NCBI GenBank assembly: GCA_024281175.1
Contig: JAMJTW010000010.1
Location: forward strand, 1 to 64,000
Reading direction: 5' to 3'
Source: Candidatus Thiovulum imperiosus
GTDB taxonomy: Bacteria; Campylobacterota; Campylobacteria; Campylobacterales; Thiovulaceae
DNA length: 64,000 nucleotides
The notes below the pieces were generated by a model. The model had not been told where the DNA came from, did no database searches, and saw only the letters and a list, made by a program, of their open reading frames with translations. How positions within the stretch are numbered: the stretch's first letter is position 1; each line of letters opens with the position of its first letter. The position numbers and the translations under genes were made by a program. Of the stretch, positions 34,806 through 45,378 are shown piece after piece.

Positions 34806-37589
34806 TTAAAACTTTAAAACTTCGCTTTTCATTTTTTTAACTTCTAAGATTACATCTTTTTTAAATTGAGTTTTGCTTTTATTATCTTGATTTATAAGAG
34901 AGTCAATATCGTGTCTATAAGATTTAATAAGTCTCTCTAAAGATTTCTCAAACTCCAACTCAACAAATGAGAAGAGCATATTGCTATAAATCTCTTTTAC
35001 CTCTTTATGTAGAGGAGTTAATATGGTTTTCAAATAATCCATAGAGTCATTATAATACTCTTCGCTCTTTTTTAAACTATCTTTTTCTCTCTGAAGTTTA
35101 TCTAAATAGCTGTTTTGTAACTCTTTTTTTCTATCAACTTTTGGAGACTTCTTTCTAAAAACAGGTTCTAGTATTACTACCTTTTCTGAATTCTCTTTTT
35201 GTAGTTCTCTTTGATACTCTTGCCAAATATTTTTCTTAGCGTATTTATACTGTTCAATATAGACATCTCCTAAGCCTTTATAGAGAAAACCGATATTTAA
35301 CTCTTCCAACTCTAAATATTGTTTAAAAAAGTTTATAGCATTAAGAAAGTTTTTTTCACTTTCAAAGAAGTTTTTCTGTTTTTTATAGATATTACCAAAA
35401 TACTCATAAATGATACTAATATTTGGATGCTCTTCCTCATATTTTCTATAAGTGTTTAAACTAAGTTGAAGAGTATCTAGGCCTCTTTGATAGTGTCCTT
35501 CATGCTCTAAAACTTTTCCTAGAGACATTCTTAAGTTTGCTATATGTAGAGGATTTTTACCAAATTTATCTAAACTTTGTATATAGAAATTTATAACATC
35601 TTTCATTTTTGAAATGTTATCTGGAAAATACTGTATGGTAACTTCCGTTAAATTGAATATGTGTTCAATATACTCTTTAAGTAAGATTTCATCTTTAAGT
35701 AACTTACTCTTTTTATTTTTTAAGTTGTGAAAAATGGTTGTGTGAAATCTACTTGGTTCAGGAAAGACAGAGAACCGCTCTACTGTTTTTTCAATATCAG
35801 TACCAAGAAAAATTCTGATATCTGTCATGGACCTTATAAAGTTATAGCGATTGTGAGGCACTTCTCTTGACTCAAAAAGGTTTTCGGCTATCTCTTCACC
35901 ACTCTCTTTTTTAAATCTTTGAAGATAGTTTCCTATTTTACTTCGAATGTCTATTACAAATTTCTTATCTTTCAAATAGTGATTTCTAATAGCTTCTTCA
36001 AAAACTTTATGAAATATTTTGATATTCCCTTCTATTCGAATTAGATACTCATTAATAAAAGAGAGAAAAGGATATATTTCAGCTTGAGAAAAGTCATCAC
36101 TCTCAAAATTTATAATGTCTAAAAGAGTATTCTCAGAAACACCATCTTTAGAAAAATATATGATAGAAAGGATTTCTTTAACAATAAGTTCTCCATAAGT
36201 GTCTTCCATTCTTAGAAAAGAGAGGTAGAAGAGTTCAGTTGAGTCTTTAGCTTTTGAATAGTAGTCAAAAAGTGTTTCTAAAGTTTCAAATCTTGCTTTA
36301 ACAATAAGTTCATTTAAGAGAATTTTTAGATATAGAAAATTATTGGTTTGTGGTAATATAAGAATATCTTCTATAATACTATCTGGTAACCTTTTCCCAT
36401 ATCGACCCTCTAAATATTTCTCTATAAAAATCTTTTTTTCTCTATCTCTATATTTTTCAACTTTTAAGATATCTATTTTGCTATGTTCATATGGAAATAG
36501 ATTTGAGAAGATAAATTTGAAATTTTTTCTACTATTTTGAATAAAGAAATATAAAAGAGCTTGACTATCCTCTTCTTTAAGTTGGTCTAAGGCGTCTATT
36601 AGAATTAGGACTTCTATATCTTCAGGAACCTCATCAATATACTCTTTTAAAAGAAAGGAGATATTTGAACTCTCTTCATATTTCATATCTTTTGGGAATA
36701 GATTTGCTCTAAGAAACTCAACTAGAGAGTAGAAAATATCTTCTTTAGACAACTTTTTGCCCCACCCTACATAATATTCAAAAGTGTACATATTTGAAAA
36801 GCTAAATTTCCAACTGCTTGAAATATCAGCCATAATTGATGACTTCCCAATTCCAGACTCTCCATAGAGAACCAGAAACTCTTTATCACTCAAAAGAAAA
36901 TTGTAAACACTCTTTTTTATATCTGTATTGATAGTGAAATTTACTAACTTTGCTAAAGCAAACTTTAGGTGGGGATTGCTCTCGTTTTGAAAAACAAATT
37001 TATTATCAACTTCAACCAAATCTATAAATGTAGATTTTATCTGTTTTGTTAAATCATCTTCAACTAAAGAGGCAATCTCATTTGTAGTATACTCTGTTAC
37101 TTCAAATTTCTCTTTTATATCATATTTTAAATTTTCAAGTTTTCGATAATTGTCAATTACAGCATCACTATCTTTCTTAAAATAGAAAAGAGTTCTCTCT
37201 TTACTATTTTCCTGAATACCGTATCTTATCTCTATCTCTGTAAAACTCGCACTTTTATACTCTTTAACAAAATTCGCAAATCGCTCATCTTCTAATAGAA
37301 AATCTATGTTTGCACTATCCATAGTTGAACCGTATAAATTTCCAAGAAACCCAACAAAAAATAGATTTGTCTCTTTGCCTTTATATATCTCTTCTAAGCA
37401 GAGTTTTGCAACTTCTCCTCTTGCACTCTCTTCAGAAAGAATGCCCCAAATCAAATCTATATAGTCTATTGTTATATCTGGAAATTTTTTTCTCAAGTTT
37501 GGGAAAACTCTATTTTTTAATAACTCTCGCTCCACCCCAGTCTCTCTAAAAACAGAAGAGAGAAAAACTCTAATATATCTATTTTTCAT
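34806..37589 (-). CDS. STAND NTPase with DUF4062 N-terminus and TPR region
   Basis: This is a protein of about 927 residues. Residues 1-90 match DUF4062 (YIRVFLSSVFRETGVERELL), a domain related to TIR-like nucleotide-processing folds. Residues about 230-560 form a NACHT/STAND ATPase with Walker A YGESGIGKSS near residue 245 and Walker B LILIDALDQL near 325. The C-terminal third has TPR-like helical pairs. STAND proteins of this layout often act as intracellular sensors, including in phage defence. I chose the ATG at 37589, because the upstream GTG at 37631 lies in a repeat. No partner gene is apparent. Confidence 0.8.
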   Translation of the reverse strand: MKNRYIRVFLSSVFRETGVERELLKNRVFPNLRKKFPDITIDYIDLIWGILSEESARGEVAKLCLEEIYKGKETNLFFVGFLGNLYGSTMDSANIDFLLEDERFANFVKEYKSASFTEIEIRYGIQENSKERTLFYFKKDSDAVIDNYRKLENLKYDIKEKFEVTEYTTNEIASLVEDDLTKQIKSTFIDLVEVDNKFVFQNESNPHLKFALAKLVNFTINTDIKKSVYNFLLSDKEFLVLYGESGIGKSSIMADISSSWKFSFSNMYTFEYYVGWGKKLSKEDIFYSLVEFLRANLFPKDMKYEESSNISFLLKEYIDEVPEDIEVLILIDALDQLKEEDSQALLYFFIQNSRKNFKFIFSNLFPYEHSKIDILKVEKYRDREKKIFIEKYLEGRYGKRLPDSIIEDILILPQTNNFLYLKILLNELIVKARFETLETLFDYYSKAKDSTELFYLSFLRMEDTYGELIVKEILSIIYFSKDGVSENTLLDIINFESDDFSQAEIYPFLSFINEYLIRIEGNIKIFHKVFEEAIRNHYLKDKKFVIDIRSKIGNYLQRFKKESGEEIAENLFESREVPHNRYNFIRSMTDIRIFLGTDIEKTVERFSVFPEPSRFHTTIFHNLKNKKSKLLKDEILLKEYIEHIFNLTEVTIQYFPDNISKMKDVINFYIQSLDKFGKNPLHIANLRMSLGKVLEHEGHYQRGLDTLQLSLNTYRKYEEEHPNISIIYEYFGNIYKKQKNFFESEKNFLNAINFFKQYLELEELNIGFLYKGLGDVYIEQYKYAKKNIWQEYQRELQKENSEKVVILEPVFRKKSPKVDRKKELQNSYLDKLQREKDSLKKSEEYYNDSMDYLKTILTPLHKEVKEIYSNMLFSFVELEFEKSLERLIKSYRHDIDSLINQDNKSKTQFKKDVILEVKKMKSEVLKF

Positions 37590-37628
37590 GTAACATATAT
37601 ATCGAAAAGATTTTTTATTTTTTGTAAC

Positions 37629-37822
37629 CACTTTGTCATTTCGAAATGAGCGAAGCGATTGAGAAATCTTTGAATAAGTATAACTAAGTAATGTGTCTTC
37701 TTCACTATTTTTCGGTAGTTTTCCTAACTCTGCTTAACTTGATGGCAATGGAGCTACTCGAGAAATATCTTTCTACTATTGAGATTTCTCCACTCCCTAA
37801 CGGTCGGTCGAAATGACACTTT
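37629..37822. repeat. Palindromic repeat, diverged long copy
   Basis: The left arm (tgtcatttcgaaatgagcga) and right arm (cggtcgaaatgacac) frame an interior that includes gagctactcgagaaat. The interior is longer and more diverged than in the full copies. Confidence 0.6.
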
Positions 37823-37858
37823 GGAGCTGAGAGGTTACTATTTTTTTAAAGGAGTAAA

Positions 37859-39955
37859 ATGGGAAATTTATTAAAGTTTCTTATAAAAACTATTTTCAAG
37901 TTTCGTTATTCAATTCACCAAATTGGAGAAAAGAGAGAGAATTCGCTATATATCTCAAATCATGTTAGTTGGATAGATTGGATAATTTTAGGAAGTTTAG
38001 TTGATGGAATTTTTATTATGGATAGAAATATCTACAAAAGATTTCCATTTTTCTTTAAACTTTTCAGCGTAATTCCAATTTCTGAAAAAGATTTCAAAAG
38101 TTCTCTTCGAAAAGCTGGAGAATTTCTGAAAGAGGGTCGTAGTGTAATAATTTTTGGAGAGGGACATATAACTTATGATGGGCAGTTGGCAAAAATTAAA
38201 AAGGGATATCTTGAAATTTTAAAAGTTCATGAAGTACCCATAGTTCCAATTTTCATTGAAGGGGTTTGGGGTAGTATCTTTTCAAGAAGTAGCAAAGTTA
38301 CAAAAAAGCTGAATTGCAAAACTTTTCGCCGAAACATTTATGTCTCTTTTGGAAAACCCCTCTCTGGAAAACCAACGCCTTTAGAAGTTGAACTTGCAAT
38401 TCGAGAAGCCTCAGTTTCTGCTTGGAAAGAGTATATTTCTCAAATGGGAACTTTGCCAAATGAGTGGATAAAAATGGCAAAAAAGAGACCTTTTCAAACT
38501 GCGATTTTTGATGCAAATCAGAACAATTCTCTCTCAAATTTGAAACTTATGACAGCTGTATTTCTATTTGAAAAACTTATAGAAAAAAGAAGTCCTGAAA
38601 AGAACATAGGAGTTTTGCTACCTTCAAGTTCTGCTTCCATAATTACAAATTTAGCAATTTTAAGACTTCAAAAAGTTCCTGTAAATCTAAATTTCACATT
38701 ACCAGAAGAGGCATTGTTGGATACTATAAAGCAGAGTGAAATCGAAACTATTTACACTTCTAAAAAGTTTTTGGAGGTTTTGGAAAGCAAGGGAGTAAGA
38801 ACAGAATTTGGAAAGAGAGTTCTCTTTTTAGAAGATTTGAAAAATGAAATAGGAAAAGTTTCTAAAATTCTTACTCTTCTAAAAGTTCTACTTCTTCCAA
38901 GTAACTTTCTAATTCGAAAAGGAGATTTAGAAGATACCGCAACTATTATCTTTTCTAGCGGTAGTGAAAGCCGACCAAAAGGAATAGTTTTATCTCATCG
39001 AAATATTTTGACAAATATAGTTCAAGCTCAACACCTTTTCAACTTCCAAAAAGAGGATAAATTCCTTTCAACTCTACCGATGTTTCACTCTTTCGGCTTT
39101 ACAATTACAGCTCTACTTCCAATTTTGAAATCTATTCCACTGGTAGCTTTTGGAAATCCAACAGAGACCTCATCAATAGAGAGAATTATTAAAAAGCAAA
39201 ATCCAAATATCATTTTTGGAACTTCAACAATTTATAGAATTTACACAAAAAAGATTTCAAAAGAGAGTTTCAACAATTTTAGATTTATAATTGCTGGAGC
39301 CGAAAAACTTAGTAAAAAAGTGAGATTGGATTTTGAAGAGAAGTTTGGACAAACTATCTTTGAAGGTTATGGAACAACTGAAACTGCTCCAGCTTCTGGA
39401 GTAAATCTTCCAACTATTTTCAAACATGGTACTGTTGGAAAACCGCTTTTGGGAACTCTATATAGAATTGTAAATCCTGATACAAAAGAGTATTTGCAAA
39501 ATGGAGAAGATGGAATGATTACCATAGTTGGAAATCAAATTATGGCAGGGTATCTCAATAGAGAAGCTCCAATTTTTGAGAAAAATGGTCTTCGTCACTA
39601 TATGACTGGAGACAAAGGACATCTGGATAGAGACGGCTTTCTTGTGATAGTTGATAGATATTCTCGTTTTGCAAAAGTTGGTGGCGAAATGGTAAGTTTG
39701 GGTCTTGTTGGTGATGAGGTTTCCAAAATTGTAGATGTAGAAGCTGTTGCAGTTGCAATTCCTGATGAGAAGAAAGGAGAGAAAATAGTTCTCCTTGTAG
39801 ATAGAGAAATTCCAGATTTGAAACAGAAACTTCTTAAAATAAATCCTCTCCTAATTCCATCTCAAATTTTTGTAGTTTCTGAAATGCCTACTCTTGGTAG
39901 TGGAAAGATAGATTTCTCAAAAGCTAAACAGATGGCAATGGAGCTTTGTAAATGA
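37859..39955 (+). CDS. Bifunctional acyltransferase / acyl-ACP synthetase (Aas-like)
   Basis: This 698-residue fusion carries two activities. Residues 1 to about 190 are a PlsC acyltransferase with the NHVSWIDWI catalytic block (NHx4D) and FGEGHITYDG. Residues about 215-698 are an AMP-forming acyl-activating domain with FSSGSESRPKGIVLSH, EGYGTTETAP and MTGDKGHLD. The combination is that of Aas, which re-acylates lysophospholipids. The start is the ATG after aaaggagtaaa. Confidence 0.88.
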   Translation: MGNLLKFLIKTIFKFRYSIHQIGEKRENSLYISNHVSWIDWIILGSLVDGIFIMDRNIYKRFPFFFKLFSVIPISEKDFKSSLRKAGEFLKEGRSVIIFGEGHITYDGQLAKIKKGYLEILKVHEVPIVPIFIEGVWGSIFSRSSKVTKKLNCKTFRRNIYVSFGKPLSGKPTPLEVELAIREASVSAWKEYISQMGTLPNEWIKMAKKRPFQTAIFDANQNNSLSNLKLMTAVFLFEKLIEKRSPEKNIGVLLPSSSASIITNLAILRLQKVPVNLNFTLPEEALLDTIKQSEIETIYTSKKFLEVLESKGVRTEFGKRVLFLEDLKNEIGKVSKILTLLKVLLLPSNFLIRKGDLEDTATIIFSSGSESRPKGIVLSHRNILTNIVQAQHLFNFQKEDKFLSTLPMFHSFGFTITALLPILKSIPLVAFGNPTETSSIERIIKKQNPNIIFGTSTIYRIYTKKISKESFNNFRFIIAGAEKLSKKVRLDFEEKFGQTIFEGYGTTETAPASGVNLPTIFKHGTVGKPLLGTLYRIVNPDTKEYLQNGEDGMITIVGNQIMAGYLNREAPIFEKNGLRHYMTGDKGHLDRDGFLVIVDRYSRFAKVGGEMVSLGLVGDEVSKIVDVEAVAVAIPDEKKGEKIVLLVDREIPDLKQKLLKINPLLIPSQIFVVSEMPTLGSGKIDFSKAKQMAMELCK

Positions 39956-40020
39956 TATTTATTCTCATTTTCAAGAGTGTTTAAGTTTCTCTTCTATACT
40001 ATTTCGAAAAAAGTGAAATA

Positions 40021-40245
40021 GTGAAAACAGTTTTTGATATGAAAAAGAATGAGAAAGGAGTTATAAGTAAAATTCATGCAGATTCAAACTTGAAAAGTCG
40101 CTTTAACTCTTTTGGGATTGCAAAAGGGAGTGAATTTCTAATTGAAAACTGCTCTCCAAATAAGCAAAATATAGAGATAGAAGTAAGAGGAGTCCATTTG
40201 GCTCTTCGAAAAGAGGAAGCAAAACTTATCGAGGTAATAGAATGA
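40021..40245 (+). CDS. feoA: Ferrous iron transport protein FeoA
   Basis: This is a 74-residue SH3-like protein that starts at GTG (VKTVFDMKKNEKGVISKI). It has the FeoA pattern of a G-rich turn, LKSRFNSFGIAKGS, and ends with IEVRGVHLALRKEEAKLIEV. FeoA assists the FeoB transporter. It overlaps feoB by 4 bases. Confidence 0.9.
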   Translation: MKTVFDMKKNEKGVISKIHADSNLKSRFNSFGIAKGSEFLIENCSPNKQNIEIEVRGVHLALRKEEAKLIEVIE

Positions 40246-42275
40246 AAGTAGCAGTTGTTGGACAACCAAATGTTGGTAAAAGTATGCTTATAAATTCGAT
40301 TGGAAATTCGAATTTAAAAGTTGGAAATTTTGCTGGAGTAACAGTTGAGAAGAAAGAGGTCTTTGCCAAATTTGGAGAAACAGAGTTCCATTTCATTGAC
40401 TTGCCTGGCTCCTACTCTTTAAAAGAGTTCTCTTTAGATGAGAGAGTTACAAAAGAGTTTCTTTTAAATGAGGAGTATGATGCAATTCTAAATGTTATCG
40501 ACTCTACACAGCTTGAGAAAAACTTATATCTTACAACTCAACTTCTAGAATTACAAAAACCTCTTGTAGTTGCTCTAAATCTTACCGACGAAGCAGAAGA
40601 GAGTGGCATTTGGATAAATGATGGATATCTATCCTCTCTTCTTGGAGTTCAAACTTTTAAAGTTTCTGCAAAAGAGAAAAGAGGAATTTCAGAACTTTTA
40701 GATTCTTTAAAAAGTGTTGGAACTCCTAAAGAGAGCAAACTTATCTATTCTCAACCAGTTGAAGAGGAGATTTTGAGAATATCAAATTTTTTAGAAGAGA
40801 GAGATTTCAAATTTCAAAATCTTACAAGTCGGGCTTCAGCTCTCAAACTTCTTCAAAACTCTCCAGATATCTACTCTTACCTTCATGACACTCTACTTTG
40901 GGTAGAACTCTCTCCAATATTGCAAGATTCTCTAAATCACCTCTATATCCATTTTGAAGAGAAAAATATGGAGAATATCTTTTCTGAAGAGAGAATCTCA
41001 ATTTCAAGAGGTATTGCAAAAGAGACTTTAAATATTTTAAAAAAAGAGAATCAAACTAAAAATATTGATTCGATTCTTCTTCACAAATTTTGGGGAATTC
41101 CAATTTTTCTTTTTCTAATGTGGGGACTTTTCCAACTCACTTTTGAAGTTGGAGCAATTCCGATGGATTGGATAGATATGGGAATTGGTGCTTTTGGAGA
41201 GTTTGTCGGTAATGGAATTGGAAATGAGGAAGTTCGCTCTCTTCTTGTAGATGGTATCATAGCTGGGGTTGGTGCAGTTCTGCTATTTCTACCAAATATT
41301 CTAATTCTCTTTTTAGGAATTGCAATTCTTGAGACAACAGGATATATGAGTCGAGTGGCTTTTCTGCTTGATGGTTTCTTTCATAAATTTGGACTTCATG
41401 GAAAAAGCTTTATTCCACTTGTAACAGGTTTTGGTTGCTCAATTCCAGCTTATATGTCAGCAAGAACTCTGAAGAGCGAAAAAGATAGACTTATCACAAT
41501 GTTTATAATAGGTTTTATGAGCTGTGGAGCAAAACTTCCAGTTTATGTTCTATTTGTAAGTGCATTTTTCCCAACAGGCTCAGCAGGAAATTGGCTATTT
41601 GCAATCTATATTACAGGAGCAATTTTTGGGCTTATTGGAGCAAAGATTTTAAGACTTTTTGTTTTTAAAGAGAGCGATGAACCGTTTGTTATGGAGTTAC
41701 CAAAATATAGAATGCCATCTCTAAATCTTCTCTGGCATACAGTCTATATCCAAGCTCTGATGTATCTTAAAAAAGCTGGAACATTCATACTTTTTGCTTC
41801 TATGGTAATTTGGTTTGCAAGTAACTATCCAAAAGCAGAAATTCCTAAAGATATCTCTAGCGAAGAGGCTTTAGCTTATGAACTAGAACACTCATATCTT
41901 GGAATGGTTGGAAAGGCAACTGAACCTATCTTCGAACCTCTCGGCTTTGACTGGAAAATTACAGTTGCACTTGAAACTGGTATCGCTGCAAAAGAGGTTA
42001 TTGTTGCTACTCTTGGTGTTCTCTACTCCCTTGGTGATGAGGTAGATGAAAATAGTGAGTCTCTAATCTCCAAACTTCGAGAAAATATACCTTTTGCTAC
42101 GGCTGTTGCATTTATAATTTTTGTTATGATTTACATTCCCTGTTTTGCAGCAAGTATTGTCTTTATAAAAGAGGCTGGAAAAAAGAGATATTTTGGATAC
42201 CTCATCATCTTTACAACCTTAAGTGCTTATGCACTCTCTTTTATTGGATATCAAATCGCCTCTTTTCTTACCTGA
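40242..42275 (+). CDS. feoB: Ferrous iron transporter FeoB
   Basis: This 677-residue transporter begins with a G domain: G1 GQPNVGKS (residues 7-14), G2/G3 GNFAGVTVEKK and DLPGSYSL, and G4 NLTD. About nine membrane helices follow, with the family's gate motifs GFGCSIPAYMSARTL and GFMSCGAKLPVYVLF. It imports Fe2+ under reduced conditions. It forms an operon with feoA. An intergenic repeat follows. Confidence 0.96.
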   Translation: MKVAVVGQPNVGKSMLINSIGNSNLKVGNFAGVTVEKKEVFAKFGETEFHFIDLPGSYSLKEFSLDERVTKEFLLNEEYDAILNVIDSTQLEKNLYLTTQLLELQKPLVVALNLTDEAEESGIWINDGYLSSLLGVQTFKVSAKEKRGISELLDSLKSVGTPKESKLIYSQPVEEEILRISNFLEERDFKFQNLTSRASALKLLQNSPDIYSYLHDTLLWVELSPILQDSLNHLYIHFEEKNMENIFSEERISISRGIAKETLNILKKENQTKNIDSILLHKFWGIPIFLFLMWGLFQLTFEVGAIPMDWIDMGIGAFGEFVGNGIGNEEVRSLLVDGIIAGVGAVLLFLPNILILFLGIAILETTGYMSRVAFLLDGFFHKFGLHGKSFIPLVTGFGCSIPAYMSARTLKSEKDRLITMFIIGFMSCGAKLPVYVLFVSAFFPTGSAGNWLFAIYITGAIFGLIGAKILRLFVFKESDEPFVMELPKYRMPSLNLLWHTVYIQALMYLKKAGTFILFASMVIWFASNYPKAEIPKDISSEEALAYELEHSYLGMVGKATEPIFEPLGFDWKITVALETGIAAKEVIVATLGVLYSLGDEVDENSESLISKLRENIPFATAVAFIIFVMIYIPCFAASIVFIKEAGKKRYFGYLIIFTTLSAYALSFIGYQIASFLT

Positions 42276-42281
42276 AAGGGA

Positions 42282-42361
42282 GTGGCTAAATAGCTTTTTC
42301 AGGGCAAAACACTCTGAGGGAAATTCTTCCAGAACTGACCGAAGAGTCTGCAATTTAAAAT
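42282..42361. repeat. Intergenic repeat, second type, reverse copy
   Basis: gggagtggctaaatagcttttt, split here as gggagtggctaaata then gctttttcaggg, matches the reversed end of the copy at 44017-44126. It also includes aaaacactctgaggg. The outer end resembles the palindromic family ends. Confidence 0.6.
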
Positions 42362-42440
42362 AGACTCTTTCCATTTGTTCATAGTAGAAATTTAGCTTAA
42401 CTTTAGAATTTGACGATGTAAATAAAAAAGGAGATAAAAT

Positions 42441-44012
42441 ATGAAACAATATTTTATAGCTTTAACACCGCTACTTTTTTGGAGTTGTGCTTCTTCTGAT
42501 AGTGCTAATGATAGCGATACTTACCAATCTTATGATAGTGCTAATGATAACAATACTTACCAATCTTATCTCTCTCCAACAGTTGCCGAAACAGAAGAGA
42601 GTTTCTACTATGACGAAATAGAAGAGGATTTCTCAGGTGAAACTTATGACTCTATTGTGGAAAATAGTTTTAAAAGCGTAATTACCGACCCACTCTCAAC
42701 TTTTTCTATCGATGTTGATACAGCTTCCTACTCAAATATAAGAAGATATTTAGAAGCAGACCAGTTTCCTCCAGCTGATGCTGTTCGAATAGAGGAGATG
42801 ATAAATTACTTTGATTACTCTTATGAAAATAGAGATGAGACTATAAAAATATTTTCAGAAGTTGGAACTCCACTCTGGAATTTAGAAACTCGTCTTGTAA
42901 AGATAGGGTTGAAAGGAAGAGAGATAGATAGGGAACTTCTTTCAGGAAGTAACTTAGTATTTTTGGTAGATGTTTCTGGTTCTATGAGTGATGATATAGA
43001 GGTTTTAAAAACATCTTTAAAACTTTTAGTGGAAAATTTGACAGAAAAAGATTTTGTCTCTATGGTAACTTATGCAAGTTCAACTGGAGTAGTTTTAGAG
43101 TCCACTAGAGTTTCTGAAGAGAATAGAGAGAAGATTTTAAATGCGATAGAAAATCTGAACGCTGGAGGTAGTACTTACGGACAGGGTGGAATAGAGTTGG
43201 CTTATAGTGAAGCTGAAAAGAATAAGATTGATGGAAATAATAGAGTTATTCTTGTTACAGATGGTGATTTCAATTTAGGTTTAAGTTCTGTTTCTCAAAT
43301 GGAGAACCTCATCACAGAAAAGAGAGATAATGGAATTTTTTTAACAGTTGCTGGAATTGGAATGGGGAACTATCGAGACAATATGGTTGAGACTCTTGCG
43401 GATAAGGGAAATGGAAACTATTTCTATATAGACTCTATACTTGAAGCTAAAAAAGTTTTTTCTGAAGATATAGTTGCAAATCTCTACACAATCGCAAAAG
43501 ATACAAAAGTTCAAGTGGAATTCAATCCAAAATATGTTTCAGAATATCGACTTATTGGATATGAGAATAGAAAACTTGAAAATGAAGATTTCGCAGATGA
43601 CACAAAAGATGCTGGAGAAGTTGGAGTTGGTGATGAGGTTACAGCTTTCTATGAAATTAAACTCTCTGATGGAAATTTGTCAGATGATTTAAAATATCAA
43701 GATATAGTCCTATCAGATAGCGAAGAACTTCTCACTATAAAAGTTAGATACAAAGAAGTTGAGGATAACACCTCTAAAGAGATAAGCCACATAGTTTTAA
43801 ATTCTGAAAATAATGTCTCTGAAGATTTCAAATTTGCGATGGCAACTCTCTCTTTTGGAATGCTTTTAAGAGAGTCTGAATATAGTGGAAATCTCTCTTA
43901 TAAAGATGTATATTCTCTTGCTCTTGAGTCAAAAGGTGTAGACAAAAATGGATACCGTTCTGAGTTTATACAACTTATAGAAAGAGCTGAAATTTTAGAA
44001 GCAACTGAATAG
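42441..44012 (+). CDS. VWA-domain lipoprotein (YfbK-like)
   Basis: This 523-residue protein has a lipobox (LLFWSCAS). An acidic N-terminal linker follows, with a short in-frame repeat (SANDSDTYQSY, then SANDNNTYQSY). A VWA_N region has STFSIDVDTASYSNIRRYL. The VWA domain carries a full MIDAS motif DVSGSMSD near residue 176. A C-terminal DUF3520-like part completes the YfbK family layout. It is probably anchored in a membrane facing the periplasm, and the role is unknown. Confidence 0.85.
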   Translation: MKQYFIALTPLLFWSCASSDSANDSDTYQSYDSANDNNTYQSYLSPTVAETEESFYYDEIEEDFSGETYDSIVENSFKSVITDPLSTFSIDVDTASYSNIRRYLEADQFPPADAVRIEEMINYFDYSYENRDETIKIFSEVGTPLWNLETRLVKIGLKGREIDRELLSGSNLVFLVDVSGSMSDDIEVLKTSLKLLVENLTEKDFVSMVTYASSTGVVLESTRVSEENREKILNAIENLNAGGSTYGQGGIELAYSEAEKNKIDGNNRVILVTDGDFNLGLSSVSQMENLITEKRDNGIFLTVAGIGMGNYRDNMVETLADKGNGNYFYIDSILEAKKVFSEDIVANLYTIAKDTKVQVEFNPKYVSEYRLIGYENRKLENEDFADDTKDAGEVGVGDEVTAFYEIKLSDGNLSDDLKYQDIVLSDSEELLTIKVRYKEVEDNTSKEISHIVLNSENNVSEDFKFAMATLSFGMLLRESEYSGNLSYKDVYSLALESKGVDKNGYRSEFIQLIERAEILEATE

Positions 44013-44016
44013 AGTA

Positions 44017-44126
44017 AGATTTCCTCTCTGAGCGTAGTCGCAGAGTCTATCTCAAATTATAGACTCTATGGTCGCTTTGCTTTTTCAGAGTGTTTTCTCC
44101 TGAAAAAGCTATTTGGTCACTTCCCC
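44017..44126. repeat. Intergenic repeat, second type, long copy
   Basis: It starts gtaagatttcctctctgagc and ends gaaaaagctatttggtcact. Internally cagagtctat and atagactctatgg form an inverted pair. It lies between convergent VWA and glyA genes. Confidence 0.65.
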
Positions 44127-44130
44127 AAAT

Positions 44131-45378
44131 TTAATAAGTTGGTTGATTGTAAATTACAAATTTCTTTGCAAGTTCTTCAAGCTCTTTTCGTATCTCTTCT
44201 TGTTTTTGACTATTTTCAATATCATCAAGAACATCAGCAATTCGAGTGGCGATAAGTTTAAACTCTGCTTCTTTCATTCCTCGACTTGTAAGTGCTGGAG
44301 AACCAACTCGAATACCACTTGTAACAAAAGGACTTCTAGTTTCACCTGGAACTGTATTTTTGTTTACAGTAATTCCAGCATTTCCAAGAGCTAAGTCAGC
44401 ATCTTTTCCAGAGAACTCTTTATTTAAGAAAGAGACAAGAACTAGATGGTTATCTGTTCCGCCAGAAACAACATCATATCCTCGAGAGACTAAAACTTCT
44501 GCAAGAGTAGAAGCATTTTTCTTGACCTGTTTAGCATACTCTTTCCACTCTGGAGTTAAGTTGTATCGGAAACCAACAGCTTTAGCTGCGATAACATGAA
44601 CAAGAGGTCCACCTTGTAATCCAGGGAAAATTGCCTTATTTATTTTCTTTGAAAGTTCCTCGTCGTTAGTCATAATTAGACCGCCTCTAGGACCTCCAAG
44701 AGTTTTATGAGTTGTAGTTGTTACAACATCACAATGAGGGAATGGGTGTGGATGTTCTCCAGCAACAACGAGACCAGCAATGTGAGCTATATCAGCCATT
44801 AAAATTGCTCCAACCTCATCAGCTATCTCTCTAAATTTTGCAAAATCTATCTCTCGAGAGTAAGCAGAAGCTCCACAAACAAGAATTTTAGGTTTGACAA
44901 TATTTGCAATATCTCGAACTCTATCGTAGTTTATTCTACCATCTAACTCTACGCCGTAGAAAAAACTCTGATAGTTCTGTCCAGAAAAGCTAACTTTTGC
45001 ACCGTGAGTTAAATGTCCACCATGACTCAAATCCATTCCTAAGATTTTGTCTCCAGCTTTAAGTAGAGCTGAATATACAGCACCATTTGCTTGACTTCCA
45101 GAGTGAGGTTGAACATTTACAAACTCACAATTGAAAAGCTCTTTTGCTCGGTCTATAGCAAGTTGCTCAATATCATCAGCATTTTCACAACCTCCATAAT
45201 ATCGCTTTTTTGGATATCCCTCAGCATACTTATTTGTGAAAACACTTCCCATCGCTTCCATAACTTCTGGTAGTGTGAAGTTCTCACTCGCAATCATCTC
45301 TAAACCACTGTTCTGTCTCTCAAGTTCTCTCTCAATTATCCCAAATACTTCTGGGTCTCTCTCTTTTAAAAAACTCAT
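44131..45378 (-). CDS. glyA: Serine hydroxymethyltransferase
   Basis: This 415-residue PLP enzyme converts serine to glycine and loads one-carbon units on tetrahydrofolate. Key blocks are [12 protein letters not shown] at the start, [13 protein letters not shown], the lysine motif [16 protein letters not shown], and [13 protein letters not shown] near the end. The start is an ATG after a gagaga site, and length is normal. It is flanked by a repeat at its 3' end and a gene-poor region at its 5' end. Confidence 0.97.
   Translation of the reverse strand: MSFLKERDPEVFGIIERELERQNSGLEMIASENFTLPEVMEAMGSVFTNKYAEGYPKKRYYGGCENADDIEQLAIDRAKELFNCEFVNVQPHSGSQANGAVYSALLKAGDKILGMDLSHGGHLTHGAKVSFSGQNYQSFFYGVELDGRINYDRVRDIANIVKPKILVCGASAYSREIDFAKFREIADEVGAILMADIAHIAGLVVAGEHPHPFPHCDVVTTTTHKTLGGPRGGLIMTNDEELSKKINKAIFPGLQGGPLVHVIAAKAVGFRYNLTPEWKEYAKQVKKNASTLAEVLVSRGYDVVSGGTDNHLVLVSFLNKEFSGKDADLALGNAGITVNKNTVPGETRSPFVTSGIRVGSPALTSRGMKEAEFKLIATRIADVLDDIENSQKQEEIRKELEELAKKFVIYNQPTY

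Noticed and set aside
37590..37631. Upstream GTG start for the STAND protein
   Set aside because: It lies inside the intergenic repeat, and the added 14 residues precede the usual DUF4062 start.
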